7,688 nucleotides of DNA from Candidatus Poribacteria bacterium (lineage in GTDB: Bacteria; Poribacteria; WGA-4E; GCA-2687025). The stretch lies in NCBI GenBank assembly GCA_002687025.1, contig NYZG01000370.1, forward strand, positions 1-7,688. Reading direction: 5' to 3'. Below the pieces are notes generated by a model that was not told the origin of the DNA, ran no database searches, and saw only the letters and a list, made by a program, of their open reading frames with translations. This document shows, one piece after another, positions 1 through 6,163 of the stretch (the stretch's first letter is position 1; every line of letters begins with the position of its first letter). A program made the translations under genes and the position numbers.

Positions 1-42
1 GCTCCGGGGGCCCCTTCGGACGTAATAGACGCACGGGCCCTC

Positions 43-1017
43 ATGGCGCGAGTCATAGTGGCCGAGGTGATCGATCGCCGCCATCGCCGCATCAGGCCGG
101 ACGAGCGGCCCACGCCCGCCGAGGAATGGGTGGCCCGGCTGCCGCGCCGGTTCCGCGAACTGAGCGAGCTCGCCGCGCTGGCGCCCGTGACCGCGCCCGT
201 CAGCACGGCAATGGTTGTCCGCTCCCCGGTCGGGGACTATGGCGAAGCGCCGTCCGCGTGGGACTACGTGACGGAAGACGCCATCGTCGCCGGGCTCGGC
301 GCTCGCATACGCGTGGTCGACAAGGGCGAAGGCCCGCTCGTGCGGCCCCCCTGGGCGATGGCGGACGTCCTCGGATTGCCCGACGGACTGGCGTATTCGT
401 CGTGGGCCGAGTTCCGCCGCGCCAACGGGCAGGTCGAGTCGCTCTTGCTCTATCGGCCGGATGAGACGGGCTTCTACGCGCGCCTAGTGGACACAGCGAC
501 GGGCATGGCGCTGTGGTCGGCGCGCACGCTGCCCGCGCGCGAGATATTCTCAGGCGCGGCGGCCGAGACCGCCTACGACCGCGCCGAGTTCCTCCTGGAG
601 ACGCAGCCTTGGTACACGTGGATTCCCGCCGGAGCCCGCGTGGCGATCGTGGCGCTACCGGCGCGCGATGTCGACCGTGACGAGTGGCGCGCGGACGCGA
701 TTCTCGCGCAGGACGGGCTGCTCTCCGCGCTGACGCGCGCCGGTGTCGCGGTGGCCGAGCCCATGACCGCCCTATACAGCGCCGCGGCGCCAACGCGCGA
801 ACGCGTGCAGCACGCGCACGCGTCCCACCTCGCCGACCCCTGGCGCGAGCTACGGCTTGCCGGCGTGACGCACATACTGGAGTCCACCGTCGACACGGGC
901 GCGAATAGCTCACCGATGCAGTGGAGCTTCCGCTTGCTCGACGCCGCGACCGGCCTGAGCGTCGGCAGCTTCTCAGCGGCCGAAGACGCCAGGGAGGCAA
1001 GCGGTGTCTCGCAATAG
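43..1017 (+). CDS. Protein with two tandem CsgG/TolB-N-like half-domains (5' end uncertain)
   Basis: I do not recognise a named family with certainty. The 324-residue product seems to hold two diverged copies of one unit. Copy 1 spans about residues 54-162 and copy 2 about 199-313. Each has a beta strand, an acidic helix (VTEDAIVAGL near 76; LAQDGLLSAL near 221), a strand, and a closing hairpin (LVDTATGMALWS at 148-159; LLDAATGLSVGS at 298-309). The phrases 'AGVTHILES' and 'RLLDAATG' resemble the ends of CsgG, FlgO and TolB-N-type domains, which occur in bacterial envelope proteins. No signal peptide follows the ATG at 43 and no clear Shine-Dalgarno precedes it. The frame stays open to base 1 with no other start codon, so the true start may lie outside the window. 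The stop overlaps the next gene by 14 bases, which implies co-translation. The coding call is firm; the fold is inferred. Confidence 0.8.
   Translation: MARVIVAEVIDRRHRRIRPDERPTPAEEWVARLPRRFRELSELAALAPVTAPVSTAMVVRSPVGDYGEAPSAWDYVTEDAIVAGLGARIRVVDKGEGPLVRPPWAMADVLGLPDGLAYSSWAEFRRANGQVESLLLYRPDETGFYARLVDTATGMALWSARTLPAREIFSGAAAETAYDRAEFLLETQPWYTWIPAGARVAIVALPARDVDRDEWRADAILAQDGLLSALTRAGVAVAEPMTALYSAAAPTRERVQHAHASHLADPWRELRLAGVTHILESTVDTGANSSPMQWSFRLLDAATGLSVGSFSAAEDAREASGVSQ
991..997 (+). promoter_or_regulatory. Strong Shine-Dalgarno fixing a GTG start
   Basis: AGGGAGG lies 6 bases before the GTG at 1004 and inside the end of the preceding gene. It supports a GTG start for the exported PEGA-like protein and translational coupling of the two genes. 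Confidence 0.8.
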
Positions 1018-1681
1018 TCGACGCGTGCTCGCCCTCGTCGCCATGGCGGCGGCCTTGCCGCTTCTGGCGATTGCTCAGGCGGACGACCCCGCAGGCGTCG
1101 GCACGCTCACGCTAATGGCGATGGGCCCCGAATACGCCGCCTTTGTGACGCGGCCGGACGACCCGTCCCTAAGGGCGTACATCACCCGCGCCGCAGCCGG
1201 GCCGGTCACGCTGGAATGGTCGGCCGGCCTGCCGGAGGATTCGTTCGCCGCCGAGGCGCGCAGCGCGACGCTGGCGGGACTGTCGCCCGGCGTGTATCTC
1301 GTCTCCTGGTGGAGTGGGCAGGTGCGCGCTGCCGGGAAGACGCTGCTCAGCGGGTTGGGCGCCACGCGGCACGTGACAGTGGGCAGTCTCCCCGCCCATG
1401 TGACGCTGGATGCCCCGGACGGCATCGCGGCGCCGACGCGCCTCAACATCGTGTGGGGTCGCGTCGGTCTGCCCAGCGATGTCAGCGTCTATGTGGACGA
1501 CATCTACATCGGCCACGCCTTCGACTCGGCGGAGCTGAGCGTGTTTGGGCTCGCCAAAGGCGATCGACGTGTCCGCATCGCCGCGCCCGGATACCGTCCC
1601 CTCGACCTGACGGTAGCGCTATCGACGCGGCATGAAACTACCCGCTTCGTGCGCCTGCCGCGCCTCGACGGCGAGGAGTAA
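1004..1681 (+). CDS. Exported protein with C-terminal PEGA-like domain
   Basis: The product has 225 residues. The N-terminus is a classical signal peptide: basic MSRNSRR, then a hydrophobic stretch at about 8-23, then an AQA cleavage site before D27. The mature protein is probably periplasmic or on the outer surface. The middle (about 33-125) is beta-rich with no family I can name. Residues about 145-218 look like a PEGA domain: a 'VSVYVDDIYIG' strand pair at 160-170, a 'GLAKGDRRVRI' turn at 182-192, and 'GYRPLDLTV' at 196-204. PEGA domains are small beta domains of surface proteins and often accompany envelope or S-layer proteins. The GTG start is chosen because AGGGAGG sits 6 bases upstream. 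It overlaps the preceding CsgG-like gene by 14 bases, so the two probably act together at the envelope. The function is unknown; export is well supported and PEGA is likely. Confidence 0.88.
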   Translation: MSRNSRRVLALVAMAAALPLLAIAQADDPAGVGTLTLMAMGPEYAAFVTRPDDPSLRAYITRAAAGPVTLEWSAGLPEDSFAAEARSATLAGLSPGVYLVSWWSGQVRAAGKTLLSGLGATRHVTVGSLPAHVTLDAPDGIAAPTRLNIVWGRVGLPSDVSVYVDDIYIGHAFDSAELSVFGLAKGDRRVRIAAPGYRPLDLTVALSTRHETTRFVRLPRLDGEE

Positions 1682-1691
1682 TGGGCCGACG

Positions 1692-3155
1692 TCAGCATTC
1701 CTTCGGGTGTCTCCGCTCGGCCAGGTCTGCCCACTCCCCTCTTCCCGTCTCCCTCAGCCGACGCCCATAACCTGGCAGCTGGCCGCGCGTGTGGAACGGG
1801 CCGCCCTCGGCGAGGACCGTATGCATCGGGTCGTGGTGATGCGTGGCGATGCGCATCTGCTCCCCGTGCCATTCGTCCAGCAGGGACAGACCTGTGCCGA
1901 CAAGGTCGGGCCGGCTGTCGGCGAGGTCGTGCTGCTCGTGCGGGTCGGCTTTGACGTCGTACACCATGACATCGGGGTAGCCACGGTAGCCGTCGTGGTA
2001 CGTGCGGATCGCGATGTGGTCGTCGAAGCGGACGGAGCGTTGGCACGTCCACGCGCCCGTGCTGAGGACCAGGTGATCCCGGCCGCCGGAAACTCCCGAA
2101 TGCAAATCGTCAGCGAAGCTGGCGCCGTCCCATATGTCCGCTGCCTCGCCCTCGACGAGTTCGGCGACCGTCGCGGCGAGGTCCACGTTGTAGTGCAGGC
2201 CGTCGTTGACGCCACGGGACGTGACGCCCGGCCACCGGACGATGAGCGGCACGCGTGTGATGATATCGTCAGCGGTGTGATGGTCGCCGTACACGTTCAG
2301 TTCGCCCAGACACTCGCCGTGGTCGGCGGAGATGACGATCGCGGTGTCTTCAAGGACGCCGATGTCCGCTAACTCGTTCAGCAGTCGGCCGAGGTGTTCG
2401 TCGGCGTACCGCACGCCGGTGTCGTAGCCGTCGAACATCCGACGCACCTGGTCCATGGACGACGCGTCGATGGGCTGGCGCGGATAGCGCTCCTCCACCT
2501 CGGGTCGCGGCACGAAGTGCGTCATCTCCTGCGCCGAGTGCGCCCCCGGGCGCGCCCAGTGCTCCTGTCGCACCTCCTCGGTAAGCCACGCGGGCGTAGG
2601 GTCGTCCGCGAACGGCTCGCCGTATGCTTCGGGCGTGCGGTAGGGCGTGTGGGGATCCCAGAAGTTGACGTGCAGGAACCAGTTGTCCTCGCGGCCGCGA
2701 CGCCGCAGCCAGTCCAACGCGATCGGCGACACTTCGCCGGCGCGTTCGTTGCCGCCCTTGCCTGGGTTGTAGACCTCGGAGAACCCCGCGTACCAATGCC
2801 AAGCCGAGTGTCTCTCGCCGAACGGGCTCACCGTCACGGTGTGGTAGCCCGCCCGCCGCAGCCGCGCCATCCAGGACGTCTGACCCAGCGCAGACCGGAA
2901 CGCCCGGCCGTACCCCTCCACGAACGGGTCGGCAGCCGTTCCTCCGTGGCCTACGACGCCTGTGTGTATGCCGAAGCGCCCGGTAAACAGCGCGCTGCGG
3001 CTAGGGAGACACGGCACGTCCGTGGCATAGAAGTTCTCGAAGCGGACGCCGTCGGCGGCGACGCCGTCAATGTTCGGGCTCGTGTCGCGGTGGTAGCCGT
3101 AGCACCCCAGGTGGTCCGGCCGCGTCGAGTCCAGATCGATGTAGAGAATCCGCAT
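1692..3155 (-). CDS. Sulfatase (formylglycine-dependent), cytoplasmic
   Basis: A 487-residue sulfatase of the alkaline-phosphatase superfamily, hydrolysing sulfate esters, probably on a sugar. The N-terminus MRILYIDLDSTRPDHLGCYG carries the first metal-binding aspartates (D7, D9). The active-site motif is C49-L-P-S-R53, whose cysteine would become formylglycine; the C-x-P-S-R form suits maturation by FGE or anSME enzymes. Further family motifs are 'DPHTPY' (H169), the second metal site 'SADHGE' (D278, H279), 'RVPLIVRWPG' soon after, and a late 'VYDVKADPHEQHDL'. Length is normal for the family. There is no signal peptide, so the protein acts in the cytoplasm on an imported substrate. The frame is open far upstream, but MRIL is the conserved family start and a weak AGGCGGA precedes it. 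It begins 8 bases after the SMP-30-like gene and is its operon partner. The exact substrate cannot be read from the sequence. Confidence 0.95.
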   Translation of the reverse strand: MRILYIDLDSTRPDHLGCYGYHRDTSPNIDGVAADGVRFENFYATDVPCLPSRSALFTGRFGIHTGVVGHGGTAADPFVEGYGRAFRSALGQTSWMARLRRAGYHTVTVSPFGERHSAWHWYAGFSEVYNPGKGGNERAGEVSPIALDWLRRRGREDNWFLHVNFWDPHTPYRTPEAYGEPFADDPTPAWLTEEVRQEHWARPGAHSAQEMTHFVPRPEVEERYPRQPIDASSMDQVRRMFDGYDTGVRYADEHLGRLLNELADIGVLEDTAIVISADHGECLGELNVYGDHHTADDIITRVPLIVRWPGVTSRGVNDGLHYNVDLAATVAELVEGEAADIWDGASFADDLHSGVSGGRDHLVLSTGAWTCQRSVRFDDHIAIRTYHDGYRGYPDVMVYDVKADPHEQHDLADSRPDLVGTGLSLLDEWHGEQMRIATHHHDPMHTVLAEGGPFHTRGQLPGYGRRLRETGRGEWADLAERRHPKEC

Positions 3156-3163
3156 GTGTCCGC

Positions 3164-4021
3164 CTATTCCGCGACGCGTGAGTAGAACTCCGGAACGCCT
3201 TTGACGCCGATGTTGAGATGGAACAGCCCACCGGCGAATTCGCCATTGGCCGCCTTGTCGTCCCCACCTGCCGTCGTGACGTACATGTCCGTGTAGTCGG
3301 CCCCGCCGAAGGTGACGCTGGACACCTTCCTGGTCGGGAAGTCGATGCCTTTGAGTTCGGCGCCGGCCGCCGTGTACTTGTGGAGTCGGTATCCGTCCCA
3401 TCTCGCCGACCACATGTCGCCCGCCGCGTCGAGAGTCATGCCGTCGGGGACCCCGTCGCCGTCCGGGGTCTCGACGATGACGCGCCTGCCGCTGAGCCCG
3501 CCGGTGGCTGCGTCGTAGTCGTACGCGTAGATGCGTCGCACGCCGGAATCTGTGTGGTACATCGTCGTGTGATCGGCCGTGAACGCCATGCCGTTCGAGC
3601 AGCGGACGCCCTCTGCGACCGGGGTGATGGATCCGTCGAGGTCCAGTCGGTACAGGCTTCCCAGCCGGCCGGGCGATGGCATTGTCCCGCAGAACACGCG
3701 CCCGGCCGGGTCGGCGATCACGTCGTTGAACCGTGATTCGCGCTCCTCGGGGATCTCCTCGATAACCGTCGTGAGGTCCCCGTCCCGCCACAGCGCGACC
3801 GCGCCACGCGCCATAAACAGGAGAAGCGCGCCGTCTGGCTGTACGGTGAATCCGCCCACTTTCGGTCCTTCGTAGCACTGCTCATGCTCGCCGGTGGCGG
3901 GCTCGTATCGAAACATCCGTCCGGTGGGAATGTCCGTCCAGTAGACGCGCTTTTCGAGCGGGTGCCAGAGCGGATTCTCACCCGTCACGCAGTCGTAATT
4001 GGCGATGAGCCGCGGGTCCAT
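3164..4021 (-). CDS. SMP-30/gluconolactonase/LRE-family hydrolase
   Basis: A 285-residue six-bladed beta-propeller of the SMP-30/gluconolactonase family, which hydrolyses sugar lactones or related esters with one divalent metal. The metal ligands expected from SMP-30 are all present: E15 in 'GENPLW', N143 in 'CSNGM' and D193 in 'VPDGM'. The substrate-side residues R97 and N99 are in 'SRFNDV'. Repeated blade phrases such as 'DPAGRVFCGTM' and 'DAAGDMWSARW' are typical. There is no signal peptide, so it is cytoplasmic. The ATG at 4021 is preferred over an in-frame ATG 44 codons upstream because a GAGGGAGGGG Shine-Dalgarno lies just before it and the family N-terminus starts here. It is first in a two-gene operon with the sulfatase and diverges from the FAD oxidoreductase gene. 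A role opening a lactone made from a desulfated, oxidised sugar is inferred; the family also includes other esterases. Confidence 0.94.
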   Translation of the reverse strand: MDPRLIANYDCVTGENPLWHPLEKRVYWTDIPTGRMFRYEPATGEHEQCYEGPKVGGFTVQPDGALLLFMARGAVALWRDGDLTTVIEEIPEERESRFNDVIADPAGRVFCGTMPSPGRLGSLYRLDLDGSITPVAEGVRCSNGMAFTADHTTMYHTDSGVRRIYAYDYDAATGGLSGRRVIVETPDGDGVPDGMTLDAAGDMWSARWDGYRLHKYTAAGAELKGIDFPTRKVSSVTFGGADYTDMYVTTAGGDDKAANGEFAGGLFHLNIGVKGVPEFYSRVAE

Positions 4022-4026
4022 GCCTA

Positions 4027-4036
4027 CCCCTCCCTC
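4027..4036 (-). promoter_or_regulatory. Shine-Dalgarno of the SMP-30-like gene
   Basis: On the minus strand GAGGGAGGGG ends 5 bases before the ATG at 4021. It decides the start, ruling out the longer reading that begins at 4153. Confidence 0.8.
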
Positions 4037-4049
4037 GTTGAGTGGTGAC

Positions 4050-4078
4050 ACGATACCTACTGGCGCGACGTCGGGCAA
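4050..4078 (-). promoter_or_regulatory. Candidate promoter of the SMP-30/sulfatase operon
   Basis: On the minus strand a TTGCCC -35 box (4073-4078) and a TATCGT -10 box (4050-4055) are separated by exactly 17 bases. Each matches 4 of 6 positions of the housekeeping consensus. Transcription would start near 4043, leaving a leader of about 20 bases that holds the strong Shine-Dalgarno. An imperfect dyad (AGTGGT ... ACC-t-ACT, 4041-4061) overlaps the -10 box and could be an operator. This comes from pattern matching only. Confidence 0.42.
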
Positions 4079-4110
4079 CCGACCGGCCTCTCGGCGGCGG
4101 CGCGCGGGGG

Positions 4111-4119
4111 TGCTACACT
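4111..4119 (+). promoter_or_regulatory. Candidate extended -10 promoter of the FAD oxidoreductase gene
   Basis: TGCTACACT gives a TG-N extension followed by TACACT, a 4-of-6 -10 box. No good -35 is seen 17 bases upstream, which an extended -10 can tolerate. Transcription would start near 4126, about 45 bases before the ATG at 4171. This lies in the 149-base divergent region (4022-4170), which holds no gene of its own. Confidence 0.38.
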
Positions 4120-4159
4120 CGGCGCGGTGCGAGCGAGGTACGACGGCCGACACGACGCC

Positions 4160-4164
4160 GGGAG
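4160..4164 (+). promoter_or_regulatory. Shine-Dalgarno of the FAD oxidoreductase gene
   Basis: GGGAG sits 6 bases before the ATG at 4171. The nearby in-frame ATG at 4165 would touch the GGGAG directly, so 4171 is preferred. Confidence 0.65.
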
Positions 4165-4170
4165 ATGAGC

Positions 4171-5814
4171 ATGTCAGAACGCGCGAGCGCCGACGGGACG
4201 TCGACAGAGCTACGAGCGGACGCGGTCATCATCGGCGGCGGCACGGGAGGGTGCGCCGCGGCGCTCGCGCTAGCGCGGAATGGCCGCCGTGTCGTGATGA
4301 CGGAGGAAACCGACTGGATCGGAGGCCAGCTCACACAGCAGGCCGTGCCACCAGACGAGCACCCGTGGATCGAGCAGTTCGGGGCCACGCGCGCCTACCG
4401 GGAGTTCCGCACGCGGGTGCGCGACTACTACCGGCACAACTATCCCGTGACAGGGGCCGCCGCGAGGTCGCCGCATCTCAACCCGGGAAACGGCGGTGTG
4501 TCCCGCCTCTGTCACGAGCCGCGCGTCGCGCTGGCAGTCTTGCGGGACATGCTGGCGCCGCACGTCAGCAGTGGCCGCGTGGCTCTGCTGCTCGAACACC
4601 GCGCCGTCCAGGGCCACGCCGACGGCGACTCAGTGCGCGCCGTCACGGTGCGCAACCTGCGCGACGACGCCGACGTCGTCCTCCACGCGCCATACATCAT
4701 CGACGCCACGGAGCTGGGCGACCTGCTGCCCATGACCGGCGCCGAGTACGTCGTCGGCGCCGAGGCCCAGGCGGACACGGGCGAGATGCACGCTCCCGAC
4801 GAATACCAGCCCGACAACCATCAGGCGTTCACGTACTGCTTCGCGATGGACTACATGGACGGCGAGGACCACACCATCGACAGGCCGCGCGACTACGACT
4901 TCTGGCGCGCCTACACGCCCGATCTCACGCCCGCATGGACCGGCCGGCAATTGGCCCTGCAGGCCTCGCACCCGATCACCCTCGAGCCGCGCCAATACGT
5001 ATTCGACCCGCCACGTGAGAGCGTCGACGCGGCGAGCGGCCTGTGGCGATACCGACGCATCGTCGGCCGCCGGAACTTCGCGGAAGGCGCGTTCGACAGC
5101 GACGTGTGCCTCGTGAACTGGCCCATGAACGACTACTGGCTCGGAAACATCATGGAGGTGTCCGACGACGAGGCGGAAACGCATCGACAGCGCGGCAAGC
5201 AGCTCAGTCTCTCGCTGCTCTACTGGCTACAGACCGAGGCGCCGCGATCCGATGGCGGCCAGGGGTGGAAGGGGCTGCGACTTCGGCCGGACATCGTCGG
5301 CACGGCGGACGGGCTGGCGAAGTACCCGTACGTGCGCGAGTCGCGCCGCATCAGGGCCGAGTTCACCGTCGCCGAGGAGCACGTCGGGACGGAGGCGCGC
5401 ATGGCCGCCACCGGAGCCCCGCGCGAGGACGTCGCCGCGGCCCAGTTCGACGATTCCGTAGGCGTCGGCAGCTACAGAATCGACCTGCACCCGAGCAGCG
5501 GCGGCGACAACTACATCGACGTCAGCAGCCTGCCGTTCGAAATCCCCCTCGGGTCACTGATCCACCAGCGCGTCGAGAACCTGATTCCCGCGTGTAAGAA
5601 CCTGGGTGTCACGCACATCACCAACGGGTGTTACAGGCTGCACCCCGTCGAGTGGAACATCGGCGAGTCCGCGGGGATGCTCGTCGCGCACTGTCTCGAC
5701 ACCGGCCACGCGCCCCGCGCGGTGCGCAACGACGAAGCGCGACTGCGCGACTTCCAACGCTTCATCGCTGCGCAGGGCATCGAGATTCGCTGGCCTCGCC
5801 TGGCGCCCAGGTAA
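4171..5814 (+). CDS. FAD-dependent oxidoreductase (PF12831-like)
   Basis: A 547-residue flavoprotein. The Rossmann fold for FAD is near the N-terminus: 'AVIIGGGTGGCAAALALARNG' with the GxGxxG-type glycines at 22-27, the second strand ending in E45/E46, and 'DWIGGQLTQQ' at 48-57 as in PF12831 proteins. A further family motif is 'IDATELGDLLPMTGAEYV'. The C-terminal FAD-contacting block runs from 'NLIPACKNLGVTHITNG' (from 470) to 'NIGESAGMLVA' (from 496). Members of this family are abundant near sulfatases and glycan enzymes in Planctomycetes, Bacteroidetes and related groups; some are labelled 'xanthan lyase' in databases without biochemical proof. There is no signal peptide, so it is cytoplasmic. 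It is transcribed away from the SMP-30-like/sulfatase operon and probably belongs to the same pathway, perhaps oxidising a sugar. The substrate is unknown. An in-frame start at 4042 is rejected because its extra residues are arginine-rich and not family-like. Confidence 0.93.
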   Translation: MSERASADGTSTELRADAVIIGGGTGGCAAALALARNGRRVVMTEETDWIGGQLTQQAVPPDEHPWIEQFGATRAYREFRTRVRDYYRHNYPVTGAAARSPHLNPGNGGVSRLCHEPRVALAVLRDMLAPHVSSGRVALLLEHRAVQGHADGDSVRAVTVRNLRDDADVVLHAPYIIDATELGDLLPMTGAEYVVGAEAQADTGEMHAPDEYQPDNHQAFTYCFAMDYMDGEDHTIDRPRDYDFWRAYTPDLTPAWTGRQLALQASHPITLEPRQYVFDPPRESVDAASGLWRYRRIVGRRNFAEGAFDSDVCLVNWPMNDYWLGNIMEVSDDEAETHRQRGKQLSLSLLYWLQTEAPRSDGGQGWKGLRLRPDIVGTADGLAKYPYVRESRRIRAEFTVAEEHVGTEARMAATGAPREDVAAAQFDDSVGVGSYRIDLHPSSGGDNYIDVSSLPFEIPLGSLIHQRVENLIPACKNLGVTHITNGCYRLHPVEWNIGESAGMLVAHCLDTGHAPRAVRNDEARLRDFQRFIAAQGIEIRWPRLAPR

Positions 5815-5861
5815 GCCATGTCTGCGTGGCGTGCCATATTGACATAGTCGGAGGCTGCAGC

Positions 5862-5903
5862 GCCGCGTCGCACGACGCCGATCCGCGGCGTTGCGACGTC
5901 GGC
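5862..5903 (+). terminator. Bulged 17-bp hairpin after the FAD oxidoreductase gene
   Basis: It begins 47 bases after the stop codon. The inner stem pairs 5873-5880 with 5886-5893 (8 bp, one G-U) around a 5-base loop. After a two-base bulge, 5865-5870 pairs with 5894-5899. After a one-base bulge, 5862-5864 pairs with 5901-5903. No T-run follows, so it may be a weak or Rho-assisted terminator or an mRNA end stabiliser. Chance structure in GC-rich DNA is possible. Confidence 0.4.
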
Positions 5904-6062
5904 CCTGCGGGACTGCCGATGCGGCGCCCCGTCACGCGATGTCGGTGGAGCCCAGTGAAAATGGCGATCCGACGGCCGTGGGTACGCGCGGCCTCCCACT
6001 GCCTTGGGGCGTCACGACCCCGCCGCGCCTTCGTTGGCATGGCGGTTGCACATAGTCCGTCA

Positions 6063-6163
6063 GTCGCGGAGATGGCGACAGCGACGGGCCGAGTGGCCCG
6101 CGGGGAGTTACCGAAAGCCCACTCCCTTGACTGCATCACATCTCCATGAAAGGGAGTGGAAAC
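6063..6163 (+). promoter_or_regulatory. Structured hsp20 leader, candidate RNA thermometer
   Basis: A row of hairpins leads to the hsp20 start. H1 pairs GTCGC 6063-6067 with GCGAC 6075-6079. H2 pairs CGGGCC 6085-6090 with GGCCCG 6095-6100 around a GAGT tetraloop. H4 pairs CCACTCCCTT 6119-6128 with AAGGGAGTGG 6150-6159, a perfect 10-bp stem with a 21-base loop that buries the AGGGAG Shine-Dalgarno (6151-6156). The anti-SD strand ACTCCC (6121-6126) can instead pair with an upstream GGGAGT (6103-6108), giving alternative H3 that would free the SD. A local CTCC (6142-6145) can also pair with GGAG (6153-6156). Several hairpins with the SD in the last one is the layout of ROSE thermometers of small heat-shock genes. 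The ROSE anti-SD consensus and the fourU motif are both absent. Confidence 0.6.

Larger units (their letters stand above)
5815..6163 (+). other. 349-base non-coding gap between FAD oxidoreductase and hsp20
   Basis: I see no credible gene on either strand. The open frames that cross it have compositionally odd, arginine- and cysteine-rich products without family features. The left part holds a bulged hairpin (5862-5903) and the last 100 bases hold the structured hsp20 leader. A promoter for hsp20 must lie here, but no convincing -35/-10 pair is visible. TTGACA at 5839 has no -10 partner. Confidence 0.7.

Noticed and set aside
200..1000. Minus-strand 266-codon frame opposite the first gene
   Set aside because: Its product is extremely rich in arginine, serine and proline with no domain pattern, typical of a shadow frame in GC-rich DNA.
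1632..2372. Plus-strand 246-codon frame across the end of the PEGA-like gene and the sulfatase gene
   Set aside because: It overlaps both well-supported genes, has no Shine-Dalgarno and gives no recognisable protein.
1692..3878. Sulfatase read as a 728-residue protein with a long N-terminal extension
   Set aside because: The extra 241 codons are an out-of-frame reading of the SMP-30-like gene, arginine-rich and without family features. The sulfatase family start MRIL is at 3155.
5839..5844. Perfect TTGACA -35 box after the FAD oxidoreductase gene
   Set aside because: No -10-like sequence lies 15-19 bases downstream; that stretch is GC only.
6124..6150. Heat-shock sigma-32-like promoter: CCCTTGAC followed by CTCCATGAA just before hsp20
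   Set aside because: The two boxes are only about 9-10 bases apart, shorter than the usual 11-16. A start after the -10 would fall inside the Shine-Dalgarno and leave no usable leader. The matching letters are explained by the hairpin arm and loop.
6119..6159. CIRCE-like operator (HrcA) before hsp20
   Set aside because: The arms share only CACTC/GAGTG with CIRCE, and the spacer is 21 bases instead of 9. A HspR-type HAIR site does not fit either.
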